Part shown: in pieces, positions 1-4,615 of the stretch
How positions within the stretch are numbered: the first letter of the stretch is position 1
Layout: each line of letters begins with the position of its first letter
Source: Desulfuromonadales bacterium
GTDB lineage: Bacteria; Desulfobacterota; Desulfuromonadia; Desulfuromonadales; BM103
NCBI GenBank assembly: GCA_030614505.1
Contig: JAUWTX010000176.1
Coordinates: forward strand, 1-5,195
Length of the DNA stretch: 5,195 nucleotides
Reading direction: 5' to 3'
Notes under the pieces: generated by a model
What the model saw: the letters and a program-made list of their open reading frames with translations, nothing else
Databases searched by the model: none
Told to the model about the DNA's origin: nothing
Made by a program: the position numbers and the translations under genes

Positions 1-297
1 CACGATTATAGCTTGGGCAGGGTCCCCCTCGAGAATCAACACCTCGTGGTCGACACCACTCTCTTCAAGCAGTTTCTTCAGCGGAGCCGTTGTCTGCTCA
101 GCTTTTTCCATAAACTGATTGAGAACCCTTTGGTAATAAGGTTCTCCGAGTATATCCGGAACTTTCTGGCGCGCGTGCAGGAGGATTATCTTCGCGCGGA
201 AAGCTTCAGCCATCTCTGCGGCCCTTTCCACTACCTGACGTGAACGATCCGACTCGTCAACCGCCGCTAGAATCCGTTTGATCTCTTCTCTTTCCAT
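1..297 (-). CDS. Universal stress protein (UspA family), N-terminal part, cut by window edge
   Basis: This is the first 99 residues of a UspA-domain protein; the C-terminus lies beyond base 1. The reading starts MEREEIKRILAAVDESDRSR. It shows the family's first beta strand with the conserved Asp (D14), followed by Ser/Asp and a long helix (VVERAAEMAEAF). A second strand (AKIILLHAR) comes next, then the variable helix and the strand DHEVLILEGDP that leads to the nucleotide-binding region. The Gly-rich ATP-binding motif (G-2x-G-9x-G-S/T) would lie in the missing part, so ATP binding cannot be judged. The ATG at 297-295 is preceded by GGAG (306-303) at 5 nt. UspA proteins are cytoplasmic stress and starvation factors, often dimeric. 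The gene lies downstream of the dehydrogenase on the same strand, but the 184-base gap argues for its own promoter. Family assignment is confident; specific role unknown. Confidence 0.9.
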   Translation of the reverse strand, partial: MEREEIKRILAAVDESDRSRQVVERAAEMAEAFRAKIILLHARQKVPDILGEPYYQRVLNQFMEKAEQTTAPLKKLLEESGVDHEVLILEGDPAQAIIV

Positions 298-481
298 ACT
301 CACTCCATGGTGGTCTGGACAATGTGAAAATGTTATAGCGCTTTTCCTCACCCGACCGACGGTGTCTCTCCCGCTGGCTTCATCAGGCGGCTTGCACCCC
401 AGTAATATAAGACTACTCTCACTTCTACCTCATGTCCGGAGGATGTCAAACCAAGGCCAGACATGGAAGCTGTTGCGAGGA

Positions 482-1237
482 CTAAACCTTCCCTGCTGGC
501 GCCAGGTAAATCGTAAATTCATTCTCACCATCAACCTTCAAAAGCGCATCCATCTTCACCTGATGGTAAGCAGCAATAGCACAGGCTCCGGCACCGATCG
601 CTTCGCAAGCCAGGTAAAGGTTCTGACAAACGTGACCAACATCCATAGCGATCACACGGTGCGCGGCGAGGTCGTAGCGCCATTCCATACGATACGGGAT
701 TACGGTCCAGGCAAATACCACCGGAGCTGTGGCGATAAACGTTTGTCCAAGGGTTGCCTGGGCCAGACGAGTTGGCAGGTTCTCCATATCATGCTCAAAA
801 ACCAGCGCATGCTCTACCGGCAGATAACGATATACGCCATTCTTAAGGGTTTCGACATTGTTAACCACAAGGTACGTCTCAAATGCATGCCGGCAACCCG
901 CCGAAGGAACGATCCGTAAGGCACATCCGGGATGAATCACTTCGGTGACTCCCTGGGTAGCCCAAAGCAGAAAAGAGAGCTCAGCCAGAGATAAAGGAAG
1001 GTCTCGGTAACGACGATGACTACGGCGGCGGCCGATCGCTTCAATCAGGTCAGTGCCGTGGAAGGTTTTGAATGCGTTCGTATCGGGCAGTGTGATTAAA
1101 AGCTGCCCTTCCAAGGGGATTTTTTGGATCGATGGTGGCTCTTTACCAAGATTCTGGTCAGTCTGCCGGAAATCGATCTGAAGACGCAGTGTGTCTTTCA
1201 AAAAAGCACGCTGGGTGGTAATTTTGTTTTTGTCCAT
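482..1237 (-). CDS. SagB/ThcOx-family FMN dehydrogenase (nitroreductase fold), stand-alone
   Basis: This 251-residue protein matches the SagB-type dehydrogenase branch of the nitroreductase superfamily. Visible signatures are an N-terminal segment with FLKDTLR and DFRQTDQNLG (about residues 12-31), the phosphate-binding RRRSHRRYRDLPLS (70-83), LSFLLWATQGVT (87-98), PSAG (111-114) followed by ETYLVV, GVYRYLP (134-140), and the C-terminal GHVCQNLYLACEAIGAG (201-217). The protein is close to full length for single-domain members. Family members use FMN to oxidise substrates; the founding SagB oxidises azolines to azoles in streptolysin-type peptides. No YcaO cyclodehydratase or other azole-synthesis partner is in the window, so that substrate is not supported. 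The usual PSAGALYP-like segment reads PSAGCRHAF here, a local difference near the active site. The ATG at 1237-1235 has no good Shine-Dalgarno; I chose it because the preceding in-frame codons offer no better start and the N-terminus matches what I know of the family. A small Cys-rich gene is divergent to it. Confidence 0.88.
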   Translation of the reverse strand: MDKNKITTQRAFLKDTLRLQIDFRQTDQNLGKEPPSIQKIPLEGQLLITLPDTNAFKTFHGTDLIEAIGRRRSHRRYRDLPLSLAELSFLLWATQGVTEVIHPGCALRIVPSAGCRHAFETYLVVNNVETLKNGVYRYLPVEHALVFEHDMENLPTRLAQATLGQTFIATAPVVFAWTVIPYRMEWRYDLAAHRVIAMDVGHVCQNLYLACEAIGAGACAIAAYHQVKMDALLKVDGENEFTIYLAPAGKV

Positions 1238-1298
1238 ATTGGTTTTATGCCCCGGTTCTGATTTAGGAAAGTTGGACTGGTCTGACCCCCAATACTGA

Positions 1299-1307
1299 TG
1301 ATATAAT
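1299..1307 (+). promoter_or_regulatory. Extended -10 promoter for the 64-residue protein gene
   Basis: The bases TGATATAAT form a TGn extension followed by a perfect TATAAT hexamer (1302-1307). No good -35 lies 16-18 bases upstream: the nearest match, TTGGAC at 1272-1277, is 24 bases away. That is typical of an extended -10 promoter. Transcription would begin near 1313-1315, giving a leader of about 30 bases with GGAGG at 1335-1339. This is sequence inspection only. Confidence 0.55.
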
Positions 1308-1343
1308 TTTCTAACAACGACAACCCACTGATTCGGAGGTTAT

Positions 1344-1538
1344 ATGTCAGAATCCGTAAAAACCGAGTGTAAAGATCCGGCAGGACATTGGTTGCATCTC
1401 TGTGAATTGAGGAAACAGGGCAAGCAGAAGGAATTGACAGACCTTATGAAAAATCCCGGCCATACCTGTCATAATTGCAATGCCGTCGCCAAACACTCCA
1501 AAAACCTTTGCAGCCCAAGTCCATTTATCAAAATATAA
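1344..1538 (+). CDS. Small Cys/His-rich protein, 64 residues, function unknown
   Basis: I do not recognise a named family. The ATG follows a strong GGAGG (1335-1339) at a short 4-base spacing, an extended -10 promoter lies upstream, and a textbook terminator begins about 10 bases after the stop, so this is a well-delimited single-gene unit. The product is soluble and basic, with no signal peptide or membrane segment. It has five cysteines (C9, C20, C42, C45, C56) and five histidines (H15, H18, H40, H43, H51). The C-terminal HTCHNCNAVAKHSKNLC carries CxxC plus a third Cys ten residues after the second, which suggests a zinc or other metal knuckle. There is no CxxCH, so it is not a c-type cytochrome. 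The middle (ELRKQGKQKELTDLM) should be a charged helix. Alternatives are a small metal-binding regulator or, much less likely, a modified-peptide precursor because a SagB-type enzyme lies next door. Confidence 0.75.
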   Translation: MSESVKTECKDPAGHWLHLCELRKQGKQKELTDLMKNPGHTCHNCNAVAKHSKNLCSPSPFIKI

Positions 1539-1547
1539 TATTTGCTT

Positions 1548-1586
1548 GGGGACACTCTATCTTGAGTGTCCCTTTTGGGTGTCCCC
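1548..1586. repeat. Three-part GTGTCCCC-type inverted repeat in a convergent gap
   Basis: Three related arms lie in 39 bases: GGGGACACTC (1548-1557), GAGTGTCCC (1564-1572) and GGGTGTCCCC (1577-1586). The first arm can pair with either the second (9 bp) or the third (GGGGACAC with GTGTCCCC, 8 bp), giving two mutually exclusive hairpins. A plain terminator needs only two arms. The shape resembles REP-like palindromes spread by RAYT (REP-associated tyrosine) transposases, but no such transposase is in the window and no second full copy was found here. Confidence 0.5.
1549..1576 (+). terminator. Intrinsic terminator after the 64-residue protein gene
   Basis: A perfect 9-bp stem, GGGACACTC (1549-1557) with GAGTGTCCC (1564-1572), encloses the 6-base loop TATCTT and is followed by TTTT. 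It lies about 10 bases past the TAA at 1536-1538. On the opposite strand the hairpin also lies beyond the stop of the ferritin-like gene, but no T-run follows in that direction, so any bidirectional action is weaker. Confidence 0.8.
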
Positions 1587-1592
1587 GTCTCC

Positions 1593-2108
1593 TCAGCTAT
1601 CGACATCCCGTCCAAATTGACGGAACTCGCCAAGGTTACTGAATTCCCCCCATTCCAGGTGCAGGTTGGGCGCATTGATGAAGTTGTAGACGTTTTCGAT
1701 AATGTTGAAGTGTTTGTGCTCCTCGACGGCGATCTGCAACAGCAAATCCCTCACTCCAGCGTCGTTCTCCGTGGCGGCCGCATCCTCATAGAACCGAAAG
1801 CTGTCGGCTTCCAGTTTCATGGCGTGTTTGTAAGCTGCGAGAGTTTCCGTTATATCCTTCAGCCCCTCCGCATCCCTGGGCAACAGCAAGAACACATTCT
1901 TAGCGGTATCGAGAGATTCCGTTTCTGGCATGGCCGGTGTTTGCTTACCATCTTTAAGGCTCCGGAAAATCTCGTAGTGTTTCCGCTCATCCTCTGCCAG
2001 GCTCGTAAAAACGGTCTTCAGACCAGGTAACGTGGCTGCACTGGCCAGATTTTTGTAATACTTATAGCCGTCATCTTCCATTTCCATTGCAAAATCGAAT
2101 ACGTTCAT
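1593..2108 (-). CDS. Rubrerythrin-like ferritin-fold diiron protein
   Basis: This 171-residue protein is a four-helix ferritin-like domain. Helix A carries MEMEDDGYKYYKNLA with a likely metal ligand E11. Helix B carries LAEDERKHYEIF with the ExxH pair E41/H44. Helix C carries MKLEADSFRFYEDAA with E100. Helix D carries IAVEEHKHFNII with the ExxH pair E130/H133. The helix A/C and B/D halves repeat each other, as expected of rubrerythrins. There is no C-terminal rubredoxin domain: the tail (NAPNLHLEWGEF onward) has no cysteine, so it is an erythrin-type member and not a classical rubrerythrin. Family roles are peroxide or oxygen detoxification and iron handling in the cytoplasm; the exact substrate is unknown. 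I start it at the ATG at 2108-2106, preceded by GGGAG (2120-2116) at 7 bases. An in-frame ATG at 2180 would add 24 residues that are unlike the family and cover the promoter. Confidence 0.88.
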   Translation of the reverse strand: MNVFDFAMEMEDDGYKYYKNLASAATLPGLKTVFTSLAEDERKHYEIFRSLKDGKQTPAMPETESLDTAKNVFLLLPRDAEGLKDITETLAAYKHAMKLEADSFRFYEDAAATENDAGVRDLLLQIAVEEHKHFNIIENVYNFINAPNLHLEWGEFSNLGEFRQFGRDVDS

Positions 2109-2140
2109 AGAGCATCTCCCTAAAATGATTAATAGTCTGT

Positions 2141-2171
2141 TCAACTTTAGTTGAGGCGGGTCTGCTGTCAA
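2141..2171 (-). promoter_or_regulatory. Promoter of the ferritin-like gene with a palindromic operator over the -10
   Basis: On the minus strand a perfect -35 TTGACA (2171-2166) is followed after 16 bases by TAAAGT (2149-2144), a 4-of-6 match to TATAAT. A perfect palindrome, TCAACT-TT-AGTTGA on the plus strand (2141-2154), sits directly on this -10. Transcription would start near 2137, about 30 bases before the ATG. A dyad on the -10 box is where a repressor usually binds. The responsible regulator is not in the window; an Rrf2, Fur/PerR or other stress repressor is possible, but the identity is an inference. Confidence 0.5.
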
Positions 2172-2228
2172 GTAAGCCATTGTGCTGCAAAAAGGCCGGG
2201 GCTCTCTACTTTAAGTATTCATGGCTCA

Positions 2229-2258
2229 TTGTGTTAAATTAGATAAAAATGGTAATAT
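2229..2258 (+). promoter_or_regulatory. Probable promoter of the DsrE-like/DCC operon
   Basis: TTGTGT (2229-2234) and TAATAT (2253-2258) are separated by 18 bases in a very AT-rich stretch upstream of the DsrE-like gene. Each box matches the sigma-70 consensus at most positions. Because the region is so AT-rich, other -10 choices exist, so the exact position is uncertain. Transcription would begin near 2265, leaving about 30 bases to the ATG. Confidence 0.4.
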
Positions 2259-2294
2259 TTAAAATAATAAAATTTACACTCAAAGGAGAACAAG

Positions 2295-2768
2295 ATGAGA
2301 TTCCTGCCAATTGTGACCTTGATCCTTGTTGCTTTGGGGTATTCAAGCGCTGCTCATGCTCTGGATGATGCCCGGGCCTTCTCCGGTCTGACCTCGGTCA
2401 ACGCGATTTACGATGTTCGAACCACTGACGAAAAAAAGCTTCAATTTATCTTCATGGTTATCCGTGACACCCTGGATGAAACCAGGCAACAAAATATTAA
2501 GGCTAATTATATCGTGAGCATGCGCGGGCCCACAGTGAAGTTGCTGGTTCGCAGCAGACAAGGCGACCCTGGACTACAGAAAAAAACAGTCACCCTGATC
2601 GATGAACTTAACGAAAGAGGTATCCGAATGGAGGCCTGCGGCTATGCACTAAACCTGTTTGGCGTTGAAGAAGAGGATCTATTCGAGGGGATACATGCGG
2701 TAGGCAACAGCCTTAACTCACTGGTCGGCTACCAAGCCAAAGATTACGCGTTAGTACCGATGAATTGA
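2295..2768 (+). CDS. Exported DsrE/DsrF-like (YchN-fold) protein
   Basis: This 157-residue protein has an N-terminal signal peptide: a short basic start (MR), a hydrophobic core (LPIVTLILVALGY) and a likely signal peptidase I cut after A20-H21-A22 before LDDARAF. The mature part matches the DsrE-like family. Visible segments are NAIYDVRTTDEKKLQFIFMVIRDT (36-59), YIVSMRGPTVKLL (72-84), LNERGIRMEACGYALNLFGV (105-124), and the C-terminal IHAVGNSLNSLVGYQAKDYALVPM (133-156). A single cysteine, C115, sits in the RMEAC motif, the position expected for the persulfide-carrying or redox Cys of this fold. Family proteins trimerise and take part in sulfur transfer or sulfur oxidation; exported members with one Cys are poorly understood. 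AGGAG (2284-2288) lies 6 bases before the ATG. A DCC-family CxxC gene follows 34 bases downstream and is probably co-transcribed. Confidence 0.87.
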   Translation: MRFLPIVTLILVALGYSSAAHALDDARAFSGLTSVNAIYDVRTTDEKKLQFIFMVIRDTLDETRQQNIKANYIVSMRGPTVKLLVRSRQGDPGLQKKTVTLIDELNERGIRMEACGYALNLFGVEEEDLFEGIHAVGNSLNSLVGYQAKDYALVPMN

Positions 2769-2802
2769 GTTGTAATTGTCACTGGCAAACAGAGGAGCGC
2801 TC

Positions 2803-3201
2803 ATGTCAGTCATCTACCCACTCACAATTTTTTACGACGGTGCGTGCGGCGTCTGTTCCACAGAGATCACTTATTATCGTTCAATCGCTGACCAACGCGT
2901 CCGGTTTGTCGATATCACCGCTCTTGATTTTGATGCCGAGTCTTTCGGCAAGTCTGTTGATGATTTTCAAAGAAAATTGCATGCACGCGATGCAGATGGA
3001 CAATATTTCACAGGAGTCGAAGCGTTTCGTCAACTCTGGGAGGCACTACCTTCACCCTTCTACCCCCTGCTCTCAACTTTTGTCGGCTTACCGGGCATTC
3101 ACCTTGCGGCGCGTACCGGTTATGCAATTTTTTCCCGATTCAGATATTTTGTACCATCGAAGCACACAACCAATTGCCCGATGGAAAAAAGCAGGCAGTA
3201 A
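2803..3201 (+). CDS. DCC-family (DUF393) thiol-disulfide oxidoreductase-like protein
   Basis: This 132-residue protein begins MSVIYPLTIFYDGACGVCST. The DGxCxxC signature (D12, G13, C15, C18) defines the DCC family (DUF393, YuxK-like), predicted to have a thioredoxin-like fold. Also typical are VRFVDITALDF (the 'FVDI' strand), then the segment DADGQYFTGVEAFRQLWEALP (about 64-84) and a hydrophobic helix (FYPLLSTFVGLPGIHLAARTGYAIFSRFR). Length is normal for the family. It is presumably cytoplasmic, since no signal peptide is seen. Biochemistry is largely unproven; the CxxC suggests disulfide exchange. AGAGGAG (2791-2797) lies 5 bases before the ATG and fixes the start; an upstream in-frame TTG at 2776 has no ribosome site. 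It lies 34 bases after the DsrE-like gene, same strand, so a two-gene operon is likely. No terminator is visible in the 16-base gap to the convergent gene. Confidence 0.88.
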   Translation: MSVIYPLTIFYDGACGVCSTEITYYRSIADQRVRFVDITALDFDAESFGKSVDDFQRKLHARDADGQYFTGVEAFRQLWEALPSPFYPLLSTFVGLPGIHLAARTGYAIFSRFRYFVPSKHTTNCPMEKSRQ

Positions 3202-3217
3202 AAACCGACAGACGGAC

Positions 3218-3481
3218 TCACCGCGTTCTAAATTGAAAACTGTCGTGTTCCTCTTGGGCAATATCCGCCTGAACTTGCTCGACGCTCCGCTCGTAGATAA
3301 TCTCACGCCCAAGTACGCTCCCCGCATAGGCCAAGCTGTTTCGCGTAGGGGTCAGCTTGCACTTGGCGTTATGGATGCCTTCACCGAGGACAATCCATAT
3401 CGCGTCCGATTTTTTACTGGAGACAACGACCTCAAGGATCTGGCCGCTTTCCACGTGGACCTTGATCTTTTTATCTTCCAT
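3218..3481 (-). CDS. Conserved-looking 87-residue protein, function unknown
   Basis: I do not recognise a named family. The protein begins MEDKKIKVHVESGQILEVVV and should form alternating beta strands in its first half (KIKVHVES, ILEVVVSS, AIWIVLGEG). A Gly-rich turn follows (VLGEGIHNAKCKLTPTRN, 31-48), then AYAGSVLGREIIYERS (51-66) and a charged helical tail (VEQVQADIAQEEHD). There is one Cys (C41), no signal peptide and no membrane segment. The dense conserved-looking residues (LGEG, TPTRN, GREIIYERS) and a sensible start favour a real gene. The ATG at 3481-3479 is preceded by AGGAG (3498-3494) at 12 bases, slightly long. It converges on the DCC gene with a 16-base gap. A long plus-strand frame runs across it (2765-3697) but lacks family features. 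Confidence 0.7.
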   Translation of the reverse strand: MEDKKIKVHVESGQILEVVVSSKKSDAIWIVLGEGIHNAKCKLTPTRNSLAYAGSVLGREIIYERSVEQVQADIAQEEHDSFQFRTR

Positions 3482-3599
3482 TTTGATTCAACTCTCCTGG
3501 AGTTCGGGGGAAGTTCGATATCAGCACCAGGTCGAACAGGCCTTCACCGGCGCCGTATAGCGGATAGTACCGGGTGGTTTGTGTGTTCACACCTTGCAC
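3471..3599 (-). CDS. Possible 42-codon ORF overlapping the start of the 87-residue protein gene
   Basis: A minus-strand frame opens with GTG at 3599 (or GTG at 3590) and ends with TAA at 3473-3471, overlapping the ATG of the next gene by 11 bases. The product includes NTQTTRYYPLYGAGEGLFD and then LVLISNFPRTPGELNQNGR, whose composition resembles a protein more than random sequence. The overlap would allow translational coupling, with the downstream gene's Shine-Dalgarno lying inside this ORF. Against it: both starts are GTG with poor ribosome sites, it is short, and I know no homologue. It could also be a decayed gene remnant. Treat as tentative. Confidence 0.3.
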   Translation of the reverse strand: MQGVNTQTTRYYPLYGAGEGLFDLVLISNFPRTPGELNQNGR

Positions 3600-3646
3600 T
3601 ATATCAGGAACTCAAGATGAAACAGATCACTTATAGGGAACACACA
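3580..3646. repeat. 9-bp inverted repeat in the divergent gap
   Basis: TGTGTGTTC (3580-3588) is the exact reverse complement of GAACACACA (3638-3646), with 49 bases between. The left arm also contains its own dyad GTGTG-TT-CACAC (3581-3592). One arm lies in the spacer of the candidate leftward promoter and the other just inside the tentative small ORF. This could be paired regulator sites or an RNA hairpin; chance is not excluded. Confidence 0.35.
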
Positions 3647-3660
3647 GTTTTGAGTGTCAC
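3630..3660 (-). promoter_or_regulatory. Candidate leftward promoter for the 87-residue protein gene
   Basis: On the minus strand GTGACA (3660-3655, 5 of 6 to TTGACA) and TATAAG (3635-3630, 5 of 6 to TATAAT) are separated by 19 bases, longer than optimal. Transcription would start near 3622, upstream of both the tentative GTG start and the 3481 ATG. Position suits a divergent arrangement with the dehydrogenase promoter. Confidence 0.35.
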
Positions 3661-3681
3661 GGCTCGAATCTACTGCATAGG

Positions 3682-3711
3682 CTGTCACTGCCAATGAGAA
3701 ATGAGTATACT
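3682..3711 (+). promoter_or_regulatory. Probable promoter of the short-chain dehydrogenase gene
   Basis: CTGTCA (3682-3687, 4 of 6 to TTGACA) and TATACT (3706-3711, 5 of 6 to TATAAT) are 18 bases apart. The -10 lies within the perfect 8-bp palindrome AGTATACT. Transcription would begin near 3718, a short leader ahead of AAGGAG at 3730-3735. Confidence 0.45.
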
Positions 3712-3743
3712 GACACCCTGAGGATTTCCAAGGAGATTCGGCC

Positions 3744-4538
3744 ATGAATGACTTCACCGGCAAGACCATCTGGATCACCGGTGCCTCATCGGGCATCGGC
3801 GCCGCCCTGGCACGCGCACTAGCAGACCGAGGCGCCCGGCTTATTCTCTCTGCACGCTCTGCCGACAAGCTGGAAGCGGTACGCCAAAGCTGCAGTAAGC
3901 CCGATGAACATCTCTGTCTGGTCATGGACCTCGCCGACCCGGCCTCAATCGAGGAAGCCTGGAGCCGTCTGCAGAAGATGCCACGCGAGGTGGAAATCTT
4001 GATCAACAACGCCGGGATGACCCAGCGTGCCCTGGTGAAGGAGACCCGCATGGAGGTCTACCGGCATCTGCTGGAGGTCAATTACCTGGCGGCGGTCGAC
4101 CTGACCAAGAAGGTCCTGCCCGACATGCTCGAACGGGAAGCGGGGCAGATCGTCTCGGTCAGCAGCCTGATGGGCAAGTTCGCCTCGCCGCAACGTTCCG
4201 GCTACGCCGCCGCCAAGCACGCGCTACAGGGTTTCATGGACGCCCTGCGCGCCGAGGTACACACCGCAGGAATCCAGGTCTTGGTCGCCTCGCCAGGCTT
4301 CGTCAACACCGATGTCTCACGCAACGCACTGCGCGGCGACGGTACCCTCCATGACAAAATGGACCCGGCCCAGGCAGCCGCGATCTCCGCCGAAAACTGT
4401 GCCGAGCAAATCAGCGCCGCCATGATTAAAGGCCGTGCCGAGGTCTTCCCCGGCGGCAAAGAGCGTATCGGACTGCTGCTACAACGGCTCTCGCCGGCCC
4501 TGCTGCGGCGGGTGATGCGTAAAGTGCGAGTGGACTGA
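3744..4538 (+). CDS. Classical short-chain dehydrogenase/reductase (SDR), NADP(H)-type
   Basis: This 264-residue protein is a complete classical SDR. It has the cofactor motif TGASSGIG (12-19), an Arg after the second strand (SAR, R38) that favours NADP(H), and an adenine-contacting D62 in MDLAD. NNAG follows at 88-91. The catalytic tetrad appears intact: N113, S141 (VSVSS), Y154 and K158 (YAAAK). SPGFVNTDVS (about 193-202) is the usual post-catalytic PG loop. The C-terminal LLLQRLSPALLRRVMRKVRVD is basic and amphipathic, resembling the DHRS7-like branch, where it may contact membrane; that is an inference. Substrate cannot be read from sequence. The ATG follows AAGGAG (3730-3735) at 8 bases. 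Composition is much more GC-rich than the genes to its left (46 of 60 bases in 3781-3840, against 22 of 60 in 2401-2460), which may mean separate ancestry. It appears monocistronic; no clear terminator is visible after the stop. Confidence 0.93.
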   Translation: MNDFTGKTIWITGASSGIGAALARALADRGARLILSARSADKLEAVRQSCSKPDEHLCLVMDLADPASIEEAWSRLQKMPREVEILINNAGMTQRALVKETRMEVYRHLLEVNYLAAVDLTKKVLPDMLEREAGQIVSVSSLMGKFASPQRSGYAAAKHALQGFMDALRAEVHTAGIQVLVASPGFVNTDVSRNALRGDGTLHDKMDPAQAAAISAENCAEQISAAMIKGRAEVFPGGKERIGLLLQRLSPALLRRVMRKVRVD

Positions 4539-4615
4539 GAGTCGTTATCTGGTTGGCCCTACCCCTCCGTTCCTGCCAAAATACCCAGCCATAAACACCT
4601 CTGCCCCCAATGGTT

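Noticed and set aside
431..465. A CATGTC/GACATG inverted repeat downstream of the SagB-type gene
   Set aside because: Only 6 bp of pairing with a 23-base loop and no T-run; too weak to call a terminator.
278..919. A 213-codon open frame on the plus strand
   Set aside because: It is mostly antisense to the SagB-type gene, which has clear family motifs, and it has no recognisable features.
2109..2180. A 24-residue N-terminal extension of the ferritin-like protein from an ATG at 2180
   Set aside because: The extension covers the TTGACA promoter and palindrome, lacks a ribosome site and does not resemble the family; the ATG at 2108 has GGGAG at 7 bases.
3661..3690. A GGCTCGAATC string resembling a tRNA T-loop
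   Set aside because: The TTC of the T-loop is missing, the flanks do not make a T-stem, and no acceptor, D or anticodon arms are found upstream.
2765..3697. A 310-codon open frame on the plus strand
   Set aside because: It overlaps the DCC gene in another frame and then runs antisense to the 87-residue gene. It has no domain features and a patchwork composition, while the overlapped genes have clear ribosome sites or family motifs.
4550..4580. A TTGGC/GCCAA dyad between the dehydrogenase and the aminotransferase
   Set aside because: A 5-bp stem with an 18-base loop and no T-run does not support an intrinsic terminator.
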